Assembly: GCA_024276955.1 (NCBI GenBank)
Contig: JAJRWE010000107.1
Location: 1-35,793, forward strand
DNA: 35,793 nt
DNA from: Gammaproteobacteria bacterium
Lineage (GTDB): Bacteria > Pseudomonadota > Gammaproteobacteria > SZUA-152
Direction: 5' to 3'
Shown here: piece by piece, positions 29,838 through 35,793 of the stretch
Position numbering within the stretch: position 1 is the first letter of the stretch
Layout of the letters: each line of letters begins with the position of its first letter
The notes under the pieces: generated by a model
Databases searched by the model: none
Seen by the model: the letters and a program-made list of their open reading frames with translations, nothing else
What the model was told of the DNA's origin: nothing
Translations under genes and position numbers: made by a program

Positions 29838-30314
29838 CTATGAAGGCTGATCTAGGATTTGATGCTCAATAACTTCAAGCCTTTCGCCTAACACCTTTAC
29901 CTTATAAAACCCCTCACTCAAATTTATCCAAAAATAATACTTAAACTCTTTCACCTTACCGTTGCTATCAATTTTTAATTCATAAAAACAGGAATCTTGA
30001 CTATTACAACCTTCTGATGTTGCCCATAAATTAAATTCTTTATCATACCAATCAAACTTGGTTTGATGGTTTTTACCAAAGATGTATAAGCCATCGCTGT
30101 CATTTAAGCAAAACACTTCCAAAACAGATAGTTCTCCATTGGTATACAAATTTGAGCAGGTTTCAATATCTGGCAATATGTACTCCCTATCTGATTCATG
30201 GATTTTTTTATATCCCAGTTTTTGATAACCTTCGTTAGTGGTTAGCGTGGCACACGAGGCCAAGAGGAATATAAAAAACAGAGGCAGAACGAATAATATT
30301 CTAGGATTCATCAC
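29838..30314 (-). CDS. Small lipoprotein, possible immunity protein
   Basis: The 158-residue protein has a signal peptide with lipobox LLASC and a mature part rich in Lys, Tyr and Asp; Cys pairs occur at TCSNLY, VFCLND and GCNSQDSCF. No family is recognised. Base composition is clearly AT-richer than the flanking chromosome. The start overlaps the stop of the M23 peptidase gene (ATGA), so the two form a unit. A periplasmic lipoprotein paired with a peptidoglycan hydrolase that lacks its own signal peptide resembles effector-immunity pairs; this is inference. Confidence 0.7.
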   Translation of the reverse strand: MMNPRILFVLPLFFIFLLASCATLTTNEGYQKLGYKKIHESDREYILPDIETCSNLYTNGELSVLEVFCLNDSDGLYIFGKNHQTKFDWYDKEFNLWATSEGCNSQDSCFYELKIDSNGKVKEFKYYFWINLSEGFYKVKVLGERLEVIEHQILDQPS

Positions 30315-30745
30315 ATTATTCCAGGCAGCATTGTCTTTGGGTCAACTATCAAGTTATTTCTTCTTACTTCCAGATGAATATGATTTGTAATTCCCGGGTA
30401 TTTTCTTGTCAATTCTTGCGCGGCCCCTATTTTGTCACCCGCAGATACATTAGAACCAATAACTGATGCTAAAGGACTCATGTAGAATATTTTAACTGAA
30501 ATTCCTGCATGATCACCCGTCCCTTCAATAAGAACACCTGCGTAACTTAGATCCTTAGCATAAGGAAACGACCTTCTTACAACCTTACCATTCACTGGAG
30601 ATAAAACATCTTGCCCATTAATAGCTGTTATATCTATTCCGTTATGCTTTCGTGAGCCTCTTGGCGCACCAAAACTACCGCTCCCCCATTTGTCAGTCTT
30701 TCTAATGGTTCCATTTTTAATAGGGTTCACGAATTGAGTATTCAT
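30311..30745 (-). CDS. M23-family metallopeptidase domain protein without signal peptide
   Basis: The 144-residue protein is little more than a LytM/M23 peptidase domain. His34 and Asp38 of HNGID and the His122/His124 pair of HIHLE match the zinc-binding and catalytic positions. The middle motif, usually Y-x-H, is FYMS here, so one conserved histidine is missing. M23 enzymes cut peptide cross-links in peptidoglycan. No signal peptide is seen, so another export route would be needed. The start lies 18 bases from attC-like site A. Confidence 0.8.
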   Translation of the reverse strand: MNTQFVNPIKNGTIRKTDKWGSGSFGAPRGSRKHNGIDITAINGQDVLSPVNGKVVRRSFPYAKDLSYAGVLIEGTGDHAGISVKIFYMSPLASVIGSNVSAGDKIGAAQELTRKYPGITNHIHLEVRRNNLIVDPKTMLPGIM

Positions 30746-30762
30746 CTCTAATTTTCCCTTTT

Positions 30763-30822
30763 AATTAATGACCACAATAGCTGGACCGTTGCGGAGGTGG
30801 GTCCGAGTTGATTGTGCTTGTG
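30763..30822 (-). other. attC-like recombination site A, broken by an intron fragment
   Basis: Imperfect inverted arms 30773-30787 (CACAATAGCTGGACC) and 30800-30816 pair except for two extra bases, both on the arm that is 5' on the minus strand. This is the attC arrangement for leftward-reading cassettes. The outer edge near the M23 gene reads CATTAAT, one change from a GTTRRRY-type core. The other edge is replaced by the 5' end of a group IIC intron. Confidence 0.6.
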
Positions 30823-30939
30823 TATGTCCAGCATGGGCATGAACTAATGAGGTGAAAGTCCTCTGTAGGAAGATCACCGTCGAACACCGTGTGTTAGTAG
30901 ACGATAACTACTAGCGAATGGCAAGGGCCAACCCGCGAG
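30820..30939 (+). mobile_element. Group IIC intron 5' fragment, copy A
   Basis: Starts GTGTATGTCCAGCATGGG and continues through AGGTGAAAGTCCTCTG and GGCAAGGGCCAACC, landmarks of domain I in group IIC introns. It stops before the CTGAAGGAAGCCGG element present in copy C. No reverse-transcriptase gene or domain V/VI follows. It lies on the strand opposite to the cassette genes. Confidence 0.75.
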
Positions 30940-31205
30940 CGAGTAGAGGATCAGTTCTCGCATCGCAACATTGGGCGAAATTGGATATCTTCCTGGAGCA
31001 TGAGCGGTTCTTCAAAATATGCCGGAAGAGTTTTGTGGGAGCGGCTTCAGCCGTGAAGGAATAAAGGGAACAGGTCTTGCAGGCAACCGACCACAATCTG
31101 CGTGATTGCAAGACTTGACCCCATGCTCTTGCGTGATTGCAAGACTTGACCCCATGCTCTTGACCCCATGCTCCGTGCTCCGCAAGACTTGACCCCATGC
31201 TCCGT
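30940..31205. repeat. Shared spacer module (copy A) with REP half and GCAAGACTTGACCCC repeats
   Basis: From about 30953 to 31128 this block is nearly identical to 31958-32130. It includes a single REP arm (31031-31058) and ends in GCAAGACTTGACCCCATG. Here that unit recurs, whole or in part, four times up to 31203, directly against the toxin stop codon. No gene is supported. Confidence 0.75.
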
Positions 31206-31469
31206 TCATTCGTAGTGCGTCCACAAGCGGATAATCTTAATGGCATGCTCTTCTTCATAAACTTGATAGACAAGCCTATGTTGAATATTAATTCTTCGTG
31301 AATACGCACCGGACAGATCACCCACCAGCCTTTCATATGGGGGTGGGGTTTGATATGGGTTTTCTTTCATCACTTCTAGAAGCATCTTAGCCTTCTTATT
31401 TAACCCAGACGCGGACAGCTTTTTAGCGTCTTTTTGTGCTTGTTTGGTATACAGCAACTCCCAACTCAC
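31206..31469 (-). CDS. Txe/YoeB-type toxin (mRNA endoribonuclease)
   Basis: The 87-residue protein matches the YoeB/Txe branch of RelE toxins: WELLYTKQAQKDAKK, NPYQTPPPYERLVGDLSGAYSRRIN in pieces, HRLVYQVYEEE and the C-terminal HY pair. YoeB-type toxins cleave mRNA in the ribosomal A site. The GTG at 31469 overlaps the antitoxin stop (GTGA); a TTG at 31472 is the alternative. Confidence 0.92.
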   Translation of the reverse strand: MSWELLYTKQAQKDAKKLSASGLNKKAKMLLEVMKENPYQTPPPYERLVGDLSGAYSRRINIQHRLVYQVYEEEHAIKIIRLWTHYE

Positions 31470-31708
31470 CAATCAAGCTCCTTAGAAGATTCTGATAACT
31501 CTTCCTTCATTCCCTCTTTTATTGACTCCCTCATTCCGGGCACAGAGAGCAAGTGGAGAGTTTCAGCAATAGCGTTCCAATCGTCTTCAGAAACGAGGAC
31601 TGCATTCCCTCTTTTCCCTGTAATTACAATGGGTTGATGTGTCTCTGTAGTCTCGTCAATTAGGGTGTATAGCTTAGAGCGAGCTTCTGTAGCATTCAAG
31701 ATAGTCAT
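31466..31708 (-). CDS. Phd/YefM-family antitoxin
   Basis: The 80-residue protein has the YefM pattern: NATEARSKLYTLIDE, PIVITGKRGNAVLVSEDDW in pieces, and an acidic C-terminal tail that would bind the toxin. It normally also represses its own operon. A strong AAGGAGG lies just upstream of the ATG at 31708; the frame is open further 5' without family sequence. Such modules are frequent in integron arrays, where they stabilise cassettes. Confidence 0.93.
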   Translation of the reverse strand: MTILNATEARSKLYTLIDETTETHQPIVITGKRGNAVLVSEDDWNAIAETLHLLSVPGMRESIKEGMKEELSESSKELDW

Positions 31709-31767
31709 GGTTAAGTTCCTCCTTGATTTAGCGTACGATAAAGCGTACGCAATATCAAGGGCTATTC

Positions 31768-31858
31768 TGAACGCTATGCTCAGCGGCAATTCGAAGTGGT
31801 GCGTTTTTGCGATAGCAAAATAAGTGATGCATTGAATTGTCCGCTGGTGCTAATTGTG
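31768..31858 (-). other. attC-like recombination site B, broken by an intron fragment
   Basis: Arms 31778-31792 (containing CAGCGGCAATTC) and 31834-31850 (containing GAATTGTCCGCTG) pair exactly except for one unpaired base, on the arm that is 5' on the minus strand. The edge facing the antitoxin gene reads GCGTTCA on the minus strand, a degenerate core. The other edge is cut by intron copy B. The antitoxin start is 60 bases away. Confidence 0.65.
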
Positions 31859-31952
31859 TACGCCCAGCATGGGCATGAACTAATGAGGTGAAAGTCCTCT
31901 GTAGGAAGATCATCGTCGAACACCGTGTTGTTAGTAGATGATAACTACTAGC
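31856..31952 (+). mobile_element. Group IIC intron 5' fragment, copy B
   Basis: Starts GTGTACGCCCAGCATGGG and is nearly identical to copies A and C, but ends earlier, after the CTACTAGC hairpin segment. It contains no coding sequence. Confidence 0.75.
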
Positions 31953-32136
31953 TGATAAGTTCTCGCATCGCAACATTGGGCGAAATTGGATATCTTCCTG
32001 GAGCATGAGCGGTTCTTCAAAATATGCCGGAAGAGTTTTGTGGGAGCGGCTTCAGCCGCGAAGGAAATAAGGGAACAGGTCTTGCAAACAACCGGCCACA
32101 ATCTGCGTGATTGCAAGACTTGACCCCATGTGTGCA
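31953..32136. repeat. Shared spacer module (copy B)
   Basis: Near-identical to 30953-31128, including one REP arm (32036-32064) and one GCAAGACTTGACCCCATG unit. It abuts the stop codon of the 178-residue protein gene. Confidence 0.75.
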
Positions 32137-32673
32137 CTATTTAATATAAGTTTTAGTAACAATCTCATTAATTATTTCACGAGGAAGGTTTTTAGAAGTA
32201 ACCTCCACGACGACATCAATGGATTTAGAAATAATATATATTGTAATATGTACTTTCATTTCGTGAACAAAGAATTCAAGATCATTTATGTCATAATATG
32301 ACCTCTTTTCAACTCCTCTAACACCATCAATGAATGAACATTCCGTTATGTCTTGTGGGTTAGTAAAAGAACTTTTAAAGAAACTATAAGGTGATTTTTT
32401 TGACCCAATAAATTTGACTTCATTCTTGTCTATCACTCTATAAGAAACATATGAATCACCAGATACCATTATAACGACAGGCCCTTTATCAACGATGATT
32501 TCTTTTTCATCTATAAGCTTTGGGAGCCACAATGTGTTAGCAATAGTCAACCCATTTTCTACAGAATAGTCCAAAGAGACAGCATCTCTACTCTCTTTGT
32601 ACTGAATTGATTTACAAGCCGCATTTACAGGTGAACTCATAATAAATATTATCAACCATACAAACTTCAACAT
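32137..32673 (-). CDS. Secreted protein of unknown function (cassette-encoded)
   Basis: The 178-residue protein has a clear signal peptide (MLKFVWLIIFIMSSPVNA) and a mature part starting ACKSIQ. Two cysteines (mature N-terminus and TECSF) could form a disulfide. The rest is rich in Ser, Val and Lys with beta-type alternation; no family is recognised. Codons are AT-rich compared with the flanking core genes. AAGGAG-like sequence precedes the ATG. It starts about 41 bases from the core-like edge of attC-like site C. Confidence 0.7.
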   Translation of the reverse strand: MLKFVWLIIFIMSSPVNAACKSIQYKESRDAVSLDYSVENGLTIANTLWLPKLIDEKEIIVDKGPVVIMVSGDSYVSYRVIDKNEVKFIGSKKSPYSFFKSSFTNPQDITECSFIDGVRGVEKRSYYDINDLEFFVHEMKVHITIYIISKSIDVVVEVTSKNLPREIINEIVTKTYIK

Positions 32674-32713
32674 AAGAACTCCTTATTTTTCAAATTCAGG
32701 CTCAAGCCCAAGA

Positions 32714-32807
32714 GCTAACGACCCACATCAGTGGCAATCAAAAGTGGCGCGACTTTTGCAGAAGCAAAACCGTGACGCTTTTGACTGTCCGCTGGATGTG
32801 CTTTGTG
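32714..32807 (-). other. attC-like recombination site C, broken by an intron fragment
   Basis: Arms 32724-32744 (CACATCAGTGGCAATCAAAAG, 21 bases, split here as CACATCAGTGG and CAATCAAAAG) and 32778-32800 are imperfect inverted repeats. The two extra bases lie on the arm that is 5' on the minus strand. The edge facing the downstream gene reads CGTTAGC on the minus strand, a good attC core. The other edge, GCTTTGT, runs straight into the intron 5' end, the kind of target reported for IIC-attC introns. Confidence 0.7.
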
Positions 32808-32972
32808 TACGCCCAGCATGGGCAAGAACTAAATGAGGTGAAAGTCCTCTGTAGGAGGATCACCGTCGAACACCATGTTGTTAGTAGATGATAACTACTA
32901 GCGAATGGCAAGGGCCAACCCGCGAGGGGCGGTCTGAAGGAAGCCGGACGCACCAACAGTAGGCCCCATGAG
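32805..32972 (+). mobile_element. Group IIC intron 5' fragment, copy C (longest)
   Basis: Starts GTGTACGCCCAGCATGGG and reaches further into domain I than the others, including GGTCTGAAGGAAGCCGGACG. The order of landmarks (GTGTGCCCGGCATGGG-like start, GTGAAAGTCC, GCAAGGG, CTGAAGGAAGCCGG) is that of the Oceanobacillus iheyensis group IIC intron. No reverse transcriptase or domain V follows. Confidence 0.8.
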
Positions 32973-33023
32973 AAACAACAGGGAAACAACAGGGAACAGA
33001 CCACGATTTCTCCCTAGAGATTA

Positions 33024-33269
33024 TTACTTTTTCGTTTCTGGGGCGCAAAGACACTCAATCAACCGCTGTATCTGTCTTTTGCAACAGCCGATTCCATCTG
33101 TAGCGTAGGTTTGTTTTTGAACTTCTTCCACTGTTTTAGCCCCATTTACGATAGCATTGATAATATCTATCTTAAGAACATCATTACATGTACATAGATT
33201 TTCGTCTAAATCCTTCTTAAGAATAGGTGGAAGTTTATCCAGGGGATTTTTATCAGGATCAATTTTCAT
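33024..33269 (-). CDS. BFD-like [2Fe-2S]-binding protein (cassette-encoded)
   Basis: The 81-residue protein resembles bacterioferritin-associated ferredoxin domains: Cys26-x-Cys28 in LCTCNDV, a helix (KIDIINAIVNGAKTVEEV in pieces), then GIGCCKRQIQRLI with Cys62 and Cys63. The usual final CxxC is CC here, and an extra CLC follows at 73-75, so cluster ligation may differ. Such domains bind a [2Fe-2S] cluster and often serve as small electron carriers or regulatory modules. It begins 25-30 bases from attC-like site D. Standalone with an acidic/proline N-terminal lead. Confidence 0.75.
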   Translation of the reverse strand: MKIDPDKNPLDKLPPILKKDLDENLCTCNDVLKIDIINAIVNGAKTVEEVQKQTYATDGIGCCKRQIQRLIECLCAPETKK

Positions 33270-33293
33270 AAAAATAGTTCATGTTCGTTTTAC

Positions 33294-33414
33294 ACATAAC
33301 GTTGCGGGTAAGCGGACGGCCAACACTGAGCTTTCCAAGTACGAAAAGCTTTAATTATCTATTATTTCCCAAAAACACCGCAGTAGGCCGGTCCGCTTAC
33401 CCGCCTTATTATGC
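33294..33414 (-). other. attC-like recombination site D, intact
   Basis: Arms 33304-33321 and 33386-33404 (GCGGGTAAGCGGAC-type) pair over 18 bp with a single unpaired base, on the arm that is 5' on the minus strand. The outer edges read GCATAATAAGG and AACGTTATGTG on that strand, each about one change from the RYYYAAC and GTTRRRY attC cores. A 64-base variable loop lies between. Length (121 bp) fits large chromosomal-integron attC sites. Confidence 0.75.
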
Positions 33415-33459
33415 GGCTATTCGCACGTACTTTCATGGCAAGGATTGTTTTTTGTTTTT

Positions 33460-33565
33460 GAACTTGTGACACCGCTCTGCGGTGTCACACATCTCGTGGC
33501 GCTTAGCGCCACCTCGGCAGATTATTCTGGCTTCTTTGCGTCACACCGCGGAGCGGTGTGACGAG
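33460..33565 (+). repeat. 105-bp palindromic element, right copy
   Basis: Second copy of the element at 29586-29688, same orientation. It has the same two hairpins and ends in a complete GTCACACCGCGGAGCGGTGTGAC palindrome (given in parts: GTCACACCGC, GCGGTGTGAC). It lies just outside attC-like site D. Confidence 0.8.
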
Positions 33566-33600
33566 ACAAGGTATGGCTAGTCTTTGGCAATATGCCGGAA

Positions 33601-33675
33601 GAATTTTGTGGGAGCGGCTTCAGCCGCGAAGAGGTTGGCGCGTCATTCGCGGCTGAAGCCGCTCCCACAAAATTC
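33601..33675. repeat. REP palindrome with 30-bp perfect arms
   Basis: Arms begin GAATTTTGTGGGAGCGGCTT and mirror exactly across a 15-base loop. The preceding ATATGCCGGAAGA also precedes the REP halves in the two spacer modules, so those modules carry a cut-off version of this element. Confidence 0.9.
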
Positions 33676-33709
33676 AACAAATGATCATTCTCGCGGCCTC
33701 GGCCCGCTG

Positions 33710-34654
33710 CTACGACTCCTGATTTTCCATCGCATTCAGCGCCACCAGGCGCGGTTCGCTAGCGCCATTCAGGGGCAGGGCGGCGAAGTCGCGGCTGGCG
33801 ATCATGCGCTGGACTTCGCGCACGTAGTCTTCGCCGCGCTGTGAGTAGCGTTGCAGATGGGCGGCCAGTTGCAGCGGGCCGGGTGTCTGGCCGGCGGCGC
33901 GCAGGCGGGCGCGGGTGTCGCGCAGGTCTTCGTAGGCGTGGCCGATGTTGAGGTTGTGTAGGTAGGCGCGCACCGAGGCCTGCAGGTTGGGGAAGGCCTT
34001 GACCGAGTGGGTGGCGTCTTCGGCGCGGTTTTCCGGGGTCAGGCCACCGGTCTTTTTGTAGGTCCACTGGCCGAACAGGCTGTTGCCTTCCAACGCAAAG
34101 CGGGAGGTGCCCCAGCCGGATTCGAGGGCGGCCTGGGCAAGGGTCAGGGCACTGGGGATTTCGTCCAGCCTTTTCAGTAGTTCGACACGGTTCTCCACCG
34201 TGCGCAGGTCGCCGCGGATGCGGTACTCGCGGGCCGTACCGGTCAGCCATTTCTCCAGTTTTCCATCGGCCAGCGGTGGATTGTCCAGCAGCAGTTGCAC
34301 CAGCCGGCGCCGTTCACGCAGGCGGCGGTTTTCCGCCAGTACGATGGGCAGCAGGGTGCGCAGGAACAAGTGTTTGCGGGCGGTACTGCTGCGGATGTCG
34401 GCGAAGTCCGGCGGTAGGCGCTGCAGGGCGATGGCAGGTACCTGGTCACCCGGTGGCCAGCGGTAGCCCAGCCGGTCGAAGAACACCTTCAGTTCGGCGG
34501 CGCTGTCGACGGTGAGGGGCTGCAGGTGTTCACTTTCACTGTGACGTAGCGGTTCGGTTTGGGCCGGCTGGCTGCGGGTGGCCATGCCGGTGGCGAAAAG
34601 CAGGGTGAGGATCAGCAGGCTGAATCCGGTCAGGGTATGGGGGTTAGTACGCAT
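33710..34654 (-). CDS. Bax-like glucosaminidase-domain protein
   Basis: The 314-residue protein has an N-terminal membrane or signal segment (residues about 8-26) and a C-terminal glucosaminidase domain of the Bax/FlgJ type. Key features are the catalytic Glu in QAALESGWGTSRFA, then NSLFGQWTY and AFPNLQASVRAYLHNLN in pieces. These enzymes cut the glycan strands of peptidoglycan in the periplasm. The cellular role of Bax proteins is not well defined. It follows the AEC transporter gene on the same strand after 54 bases. Confidence 0.88.
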   Translation of the reverse strand: MRTNPHTLTGFSLLILTLLFATGMATRSQPAQTEPLRHSESEHLQPLTVDSAAELKVFFDRLGYRWPPGDQVPAIALQRLPPDFADIRSSTARKHLFLRTLLPIVLAENRRLRERRRLVQLLLDNPPLADGKLEKWLTGTAREYRIRGDLRTVENRVELLKRLDEIPSALTLAQAALESGWGTSRFALEGNSLFGQWTYKKTGGLTPENRAEDATHSVKAFPNLQASVRAYLHNLNIGHAYEDLRDTRARLRAAGQTPGPLQLAAHLQRYSQRGEDYVREVQRMIASRDFAALPLNGASEPRLVALNAMENQES

Positions 34655-34708
34655 TACTGTCTTTGTTTGTCGTTGGGCTGGCGGGTAGTTTACCCTGTTT
34701 CCAGGTCG

Positions 34709-35623
34709 TCACAGCAGCAGGCCGGACCATAGCGGCAGGGTGAGCAGGCTGAGGGCGGTGCCGAGGGTGACGGTGACGGCGTAGAGGCCGGTGTCGAGGC
34801 CGAAGCGGTCGCACAGTACCATGCCCAGCACCATGCTGGGCATGGCGGCTTCGAGCACCACGCCGGCGAGGATGTCGCCACTCAAGCCCATGGCCCCGCC
34901 CAGCCCCCACACCAGTAGCGGCATGAGGGCCAGCTGGATCAGTAACACCGGCACCACCGTCGGCAGGCGGCGCGCCGCGCCGGGGTCCCAGCGCAGGCTG
35001 AGGCCGAGGGCGAACAGCATCAGCGGGATCACCGCGCTGCCGGTCATCTCCAATAGGCCTCCCAGCCATTCGGGGCGTGGCACCTCGCCGAGGTTGAGGG
35101 CGATGGCCGCCAGCGCCGCCCACAGCGGGGGGACTTTCAACAGGGTCTGCCACACCGGGCCGGTTTCTTCGTGATTGCCATAACTGCGCGCCAGCAGGAT
35201 ACCGGCACTGAGCAGCAGCGGGGTACAGGCGAACAGGTCGTACTGGATGGCGATGCTGCGCGCCCACGGGCCGAAGGTGTGTTCCAGCACCGGCAGGCCG
35301 AGGTAGGTGGCGTTGGGGAAGCCGGCGGCGAGGATCAGGGCCCCGGCGCTTGGCCGTGGTGTGCTGCGCCAGGCGTACCACAGGGCGGCCAGCAGCAGCC
35401 CGGCCAGCACGCCGGCCGCGGCGCTGCCGGCGATGCGCAGGCTGTTCAGCCCCAGTGGCGCCGACCACAGCACCGACAGCACCAGTGCCGGCAGCAGCAG
35501 AAAGTAGACCAGGTCGCCGATGGCGCGGCGCACCAGTTGTGGATCCTGCCCGCCGATGCGGAAGGCATTCCACAGGGTGCCGGCGAGGATCAGCAGGGCG
35601 GCCTGGGTGAGGATTTCGGTCAT
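34709..35623 (-). CDS. AEC family (auxin efflux carrier-like) transporter
   Basis: The 304-residue hydrophobic protein has about ten membrane segments in two halves. It shows AEC-family features: AAGFPNATYLGLPVLEHTFG in pieces (GFPNATYLGLP) in the first half, and PLMLFALGLSLRW and EAAMPSMVLG in the second. AEC proteins export or exchange organic anions, malonate or malate for example; the substrate cannot be inferred here. Confidence 0.88.
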   Translation of the reverse strand: MTEILTQAALLILAGTLWNAFRIGGQDPQLVRRAIGDLVYFLLLPALVLSVLWSAPLGLNSLRIAGSAAAGVLAGLLLAALWYAWRSTPRPSAGALILAAGFPNATYLGLPVLEHTFGPWARSIAIQYDLFACTPLLLSAGILLARSYGNHEETGPVWQTLLKVPPLWAALAAIALNLGEVPRPEWLGGLLEMTGSAVIPLMLFALGLSLRWDPGAARRLPTVVPVLLIQLALMPLLVWGLGGAMGLSGDILAGVVLEAAMPSMVLGMVLCDRFGLDTGLYAVTVTLGTALSLLTLPLWSGLLL

Positions 35624-35649
35624 GGGATATCCGGCTGGGATGGGCGGGG

Positions 35650-35793
35650 ATTATCCTAGAATCCTCAGTTGGATGGGGTGAAGTGTGCGTTTGCGGTGAC
35701 GCAGGGCAAGGCGCAATGACGCGGAATAGTTGTTCTATTCCAAGGAGTTGCAACGCAGCCATGCATCACCGCAAGCGTGCAATTCACCCCGTA
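35650..35793. mobile_element. Palindromic MITE-family element running off the right edge
   Basis: CCTAGAATCCTCAGTTG at 35655-35671 is the same terminal repeat as the MITE at 4353, preceded by AT-rich ATTAT. Inside, 35673-35706 and 35759-35793 form imperfect long arms (GGGGTGAA ... TTCACCCC) around a hairpin GGAATAG-TTGTT-CTATTCC at 35723-35741. The right terminal repeat should lie just beyond the window. Confidence 0.7.

Noticed and set aside
30298-30314. ATTCTAGGATTCAT at the lipoprotein start as a MITE end
   Set aside because: Only about 11 bases match, the rest of the terminal repeat is absent, and it encodes the start of the protein in frame; chance is likely.
30820-32972. Repeated 100-170-base blocks taken as a CRISPR, riboswitch or retron RNA
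   Set aside because: Spacing is about 1 kb with genes between, there are no short regular repeats, and landmarks match group IIC intron domain I instead.

Overview
The window looks like the chromosome of a GC-rich gammaproteobacterium, probably of the Chromatiales / sulfur-oxidiser kind. The evidence is gene order: mla phospholipid-transport genes, an ABC-2 exporter, ibaG, murA, a complete his cluster, hinT and tatABC. HisG is of the short form, hisB is monofunctional, and hisI and hisE are separate genes. The species assignment is inference.

Layout. 1-3390: edge of a lipoprotein gene, an autotransporter and a rhomboid protease. 3391-5640: remnant of a Mu-like phage early region (repressor, Ner, and a DNA-binding-type gene split by a 95-bp MITE). 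5834-10023: ilvA and rpiA (divergent), a DUF2905 protein, a putative metalloprotease and a MipA/OmpV protein. 10228-10734: decayed DNA (TetR fragment plus a deleted copy of the metalloprotease gene). 10860-18133: DUF72-like gene, mlaFED, a TolC-like gene, mlaC, mlaB, a YadGH-like ABC exporter and ibaG. 18202-29510: murA (carrying an in-frame amber codon), hisGDCBHAFIE, hinT, tatABC and yggX. 29586-33565: an AT-richer island. 33710-35623: a Bax-like glucosaminidase and an AEC transporter. The right edge is a palindromic MITE-like element.

The most unusual region is the island at 29.6-33.6 kb. Its genes all read leftward: a BFD-type iron-sulfur protein, a secreted unknown, a YefM/YoeB-type toxin-antitoxin pair, and a signal-less M23 peptidase overlapping a lipoprotein gene. 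Each gene or pair begins 18-60 nt after an imperfect palindrome with integron attC architecture, including the unpaired base on the expected arm. Three of the four attC-like sites end abruptly in the 5' part of a group IIC intron on the opposite strand, which is the known orientation of IIC-attC introns. I see no integrase, so I read this as an integron-derived cassette cluster without integrase whose attC sites were invaded and then scarred by truncated introns. Two direct copies of a roughly 105-bp palindromic element bracket it.

Other notable points: the amber codon in the essential gene murA; palindromic repeats of three or more families in every long spacer of the his cluster; exact reconstruction of the phage gene when the MITE and one target-site copy are removed; and a TolC-like gene inside the mla operon.
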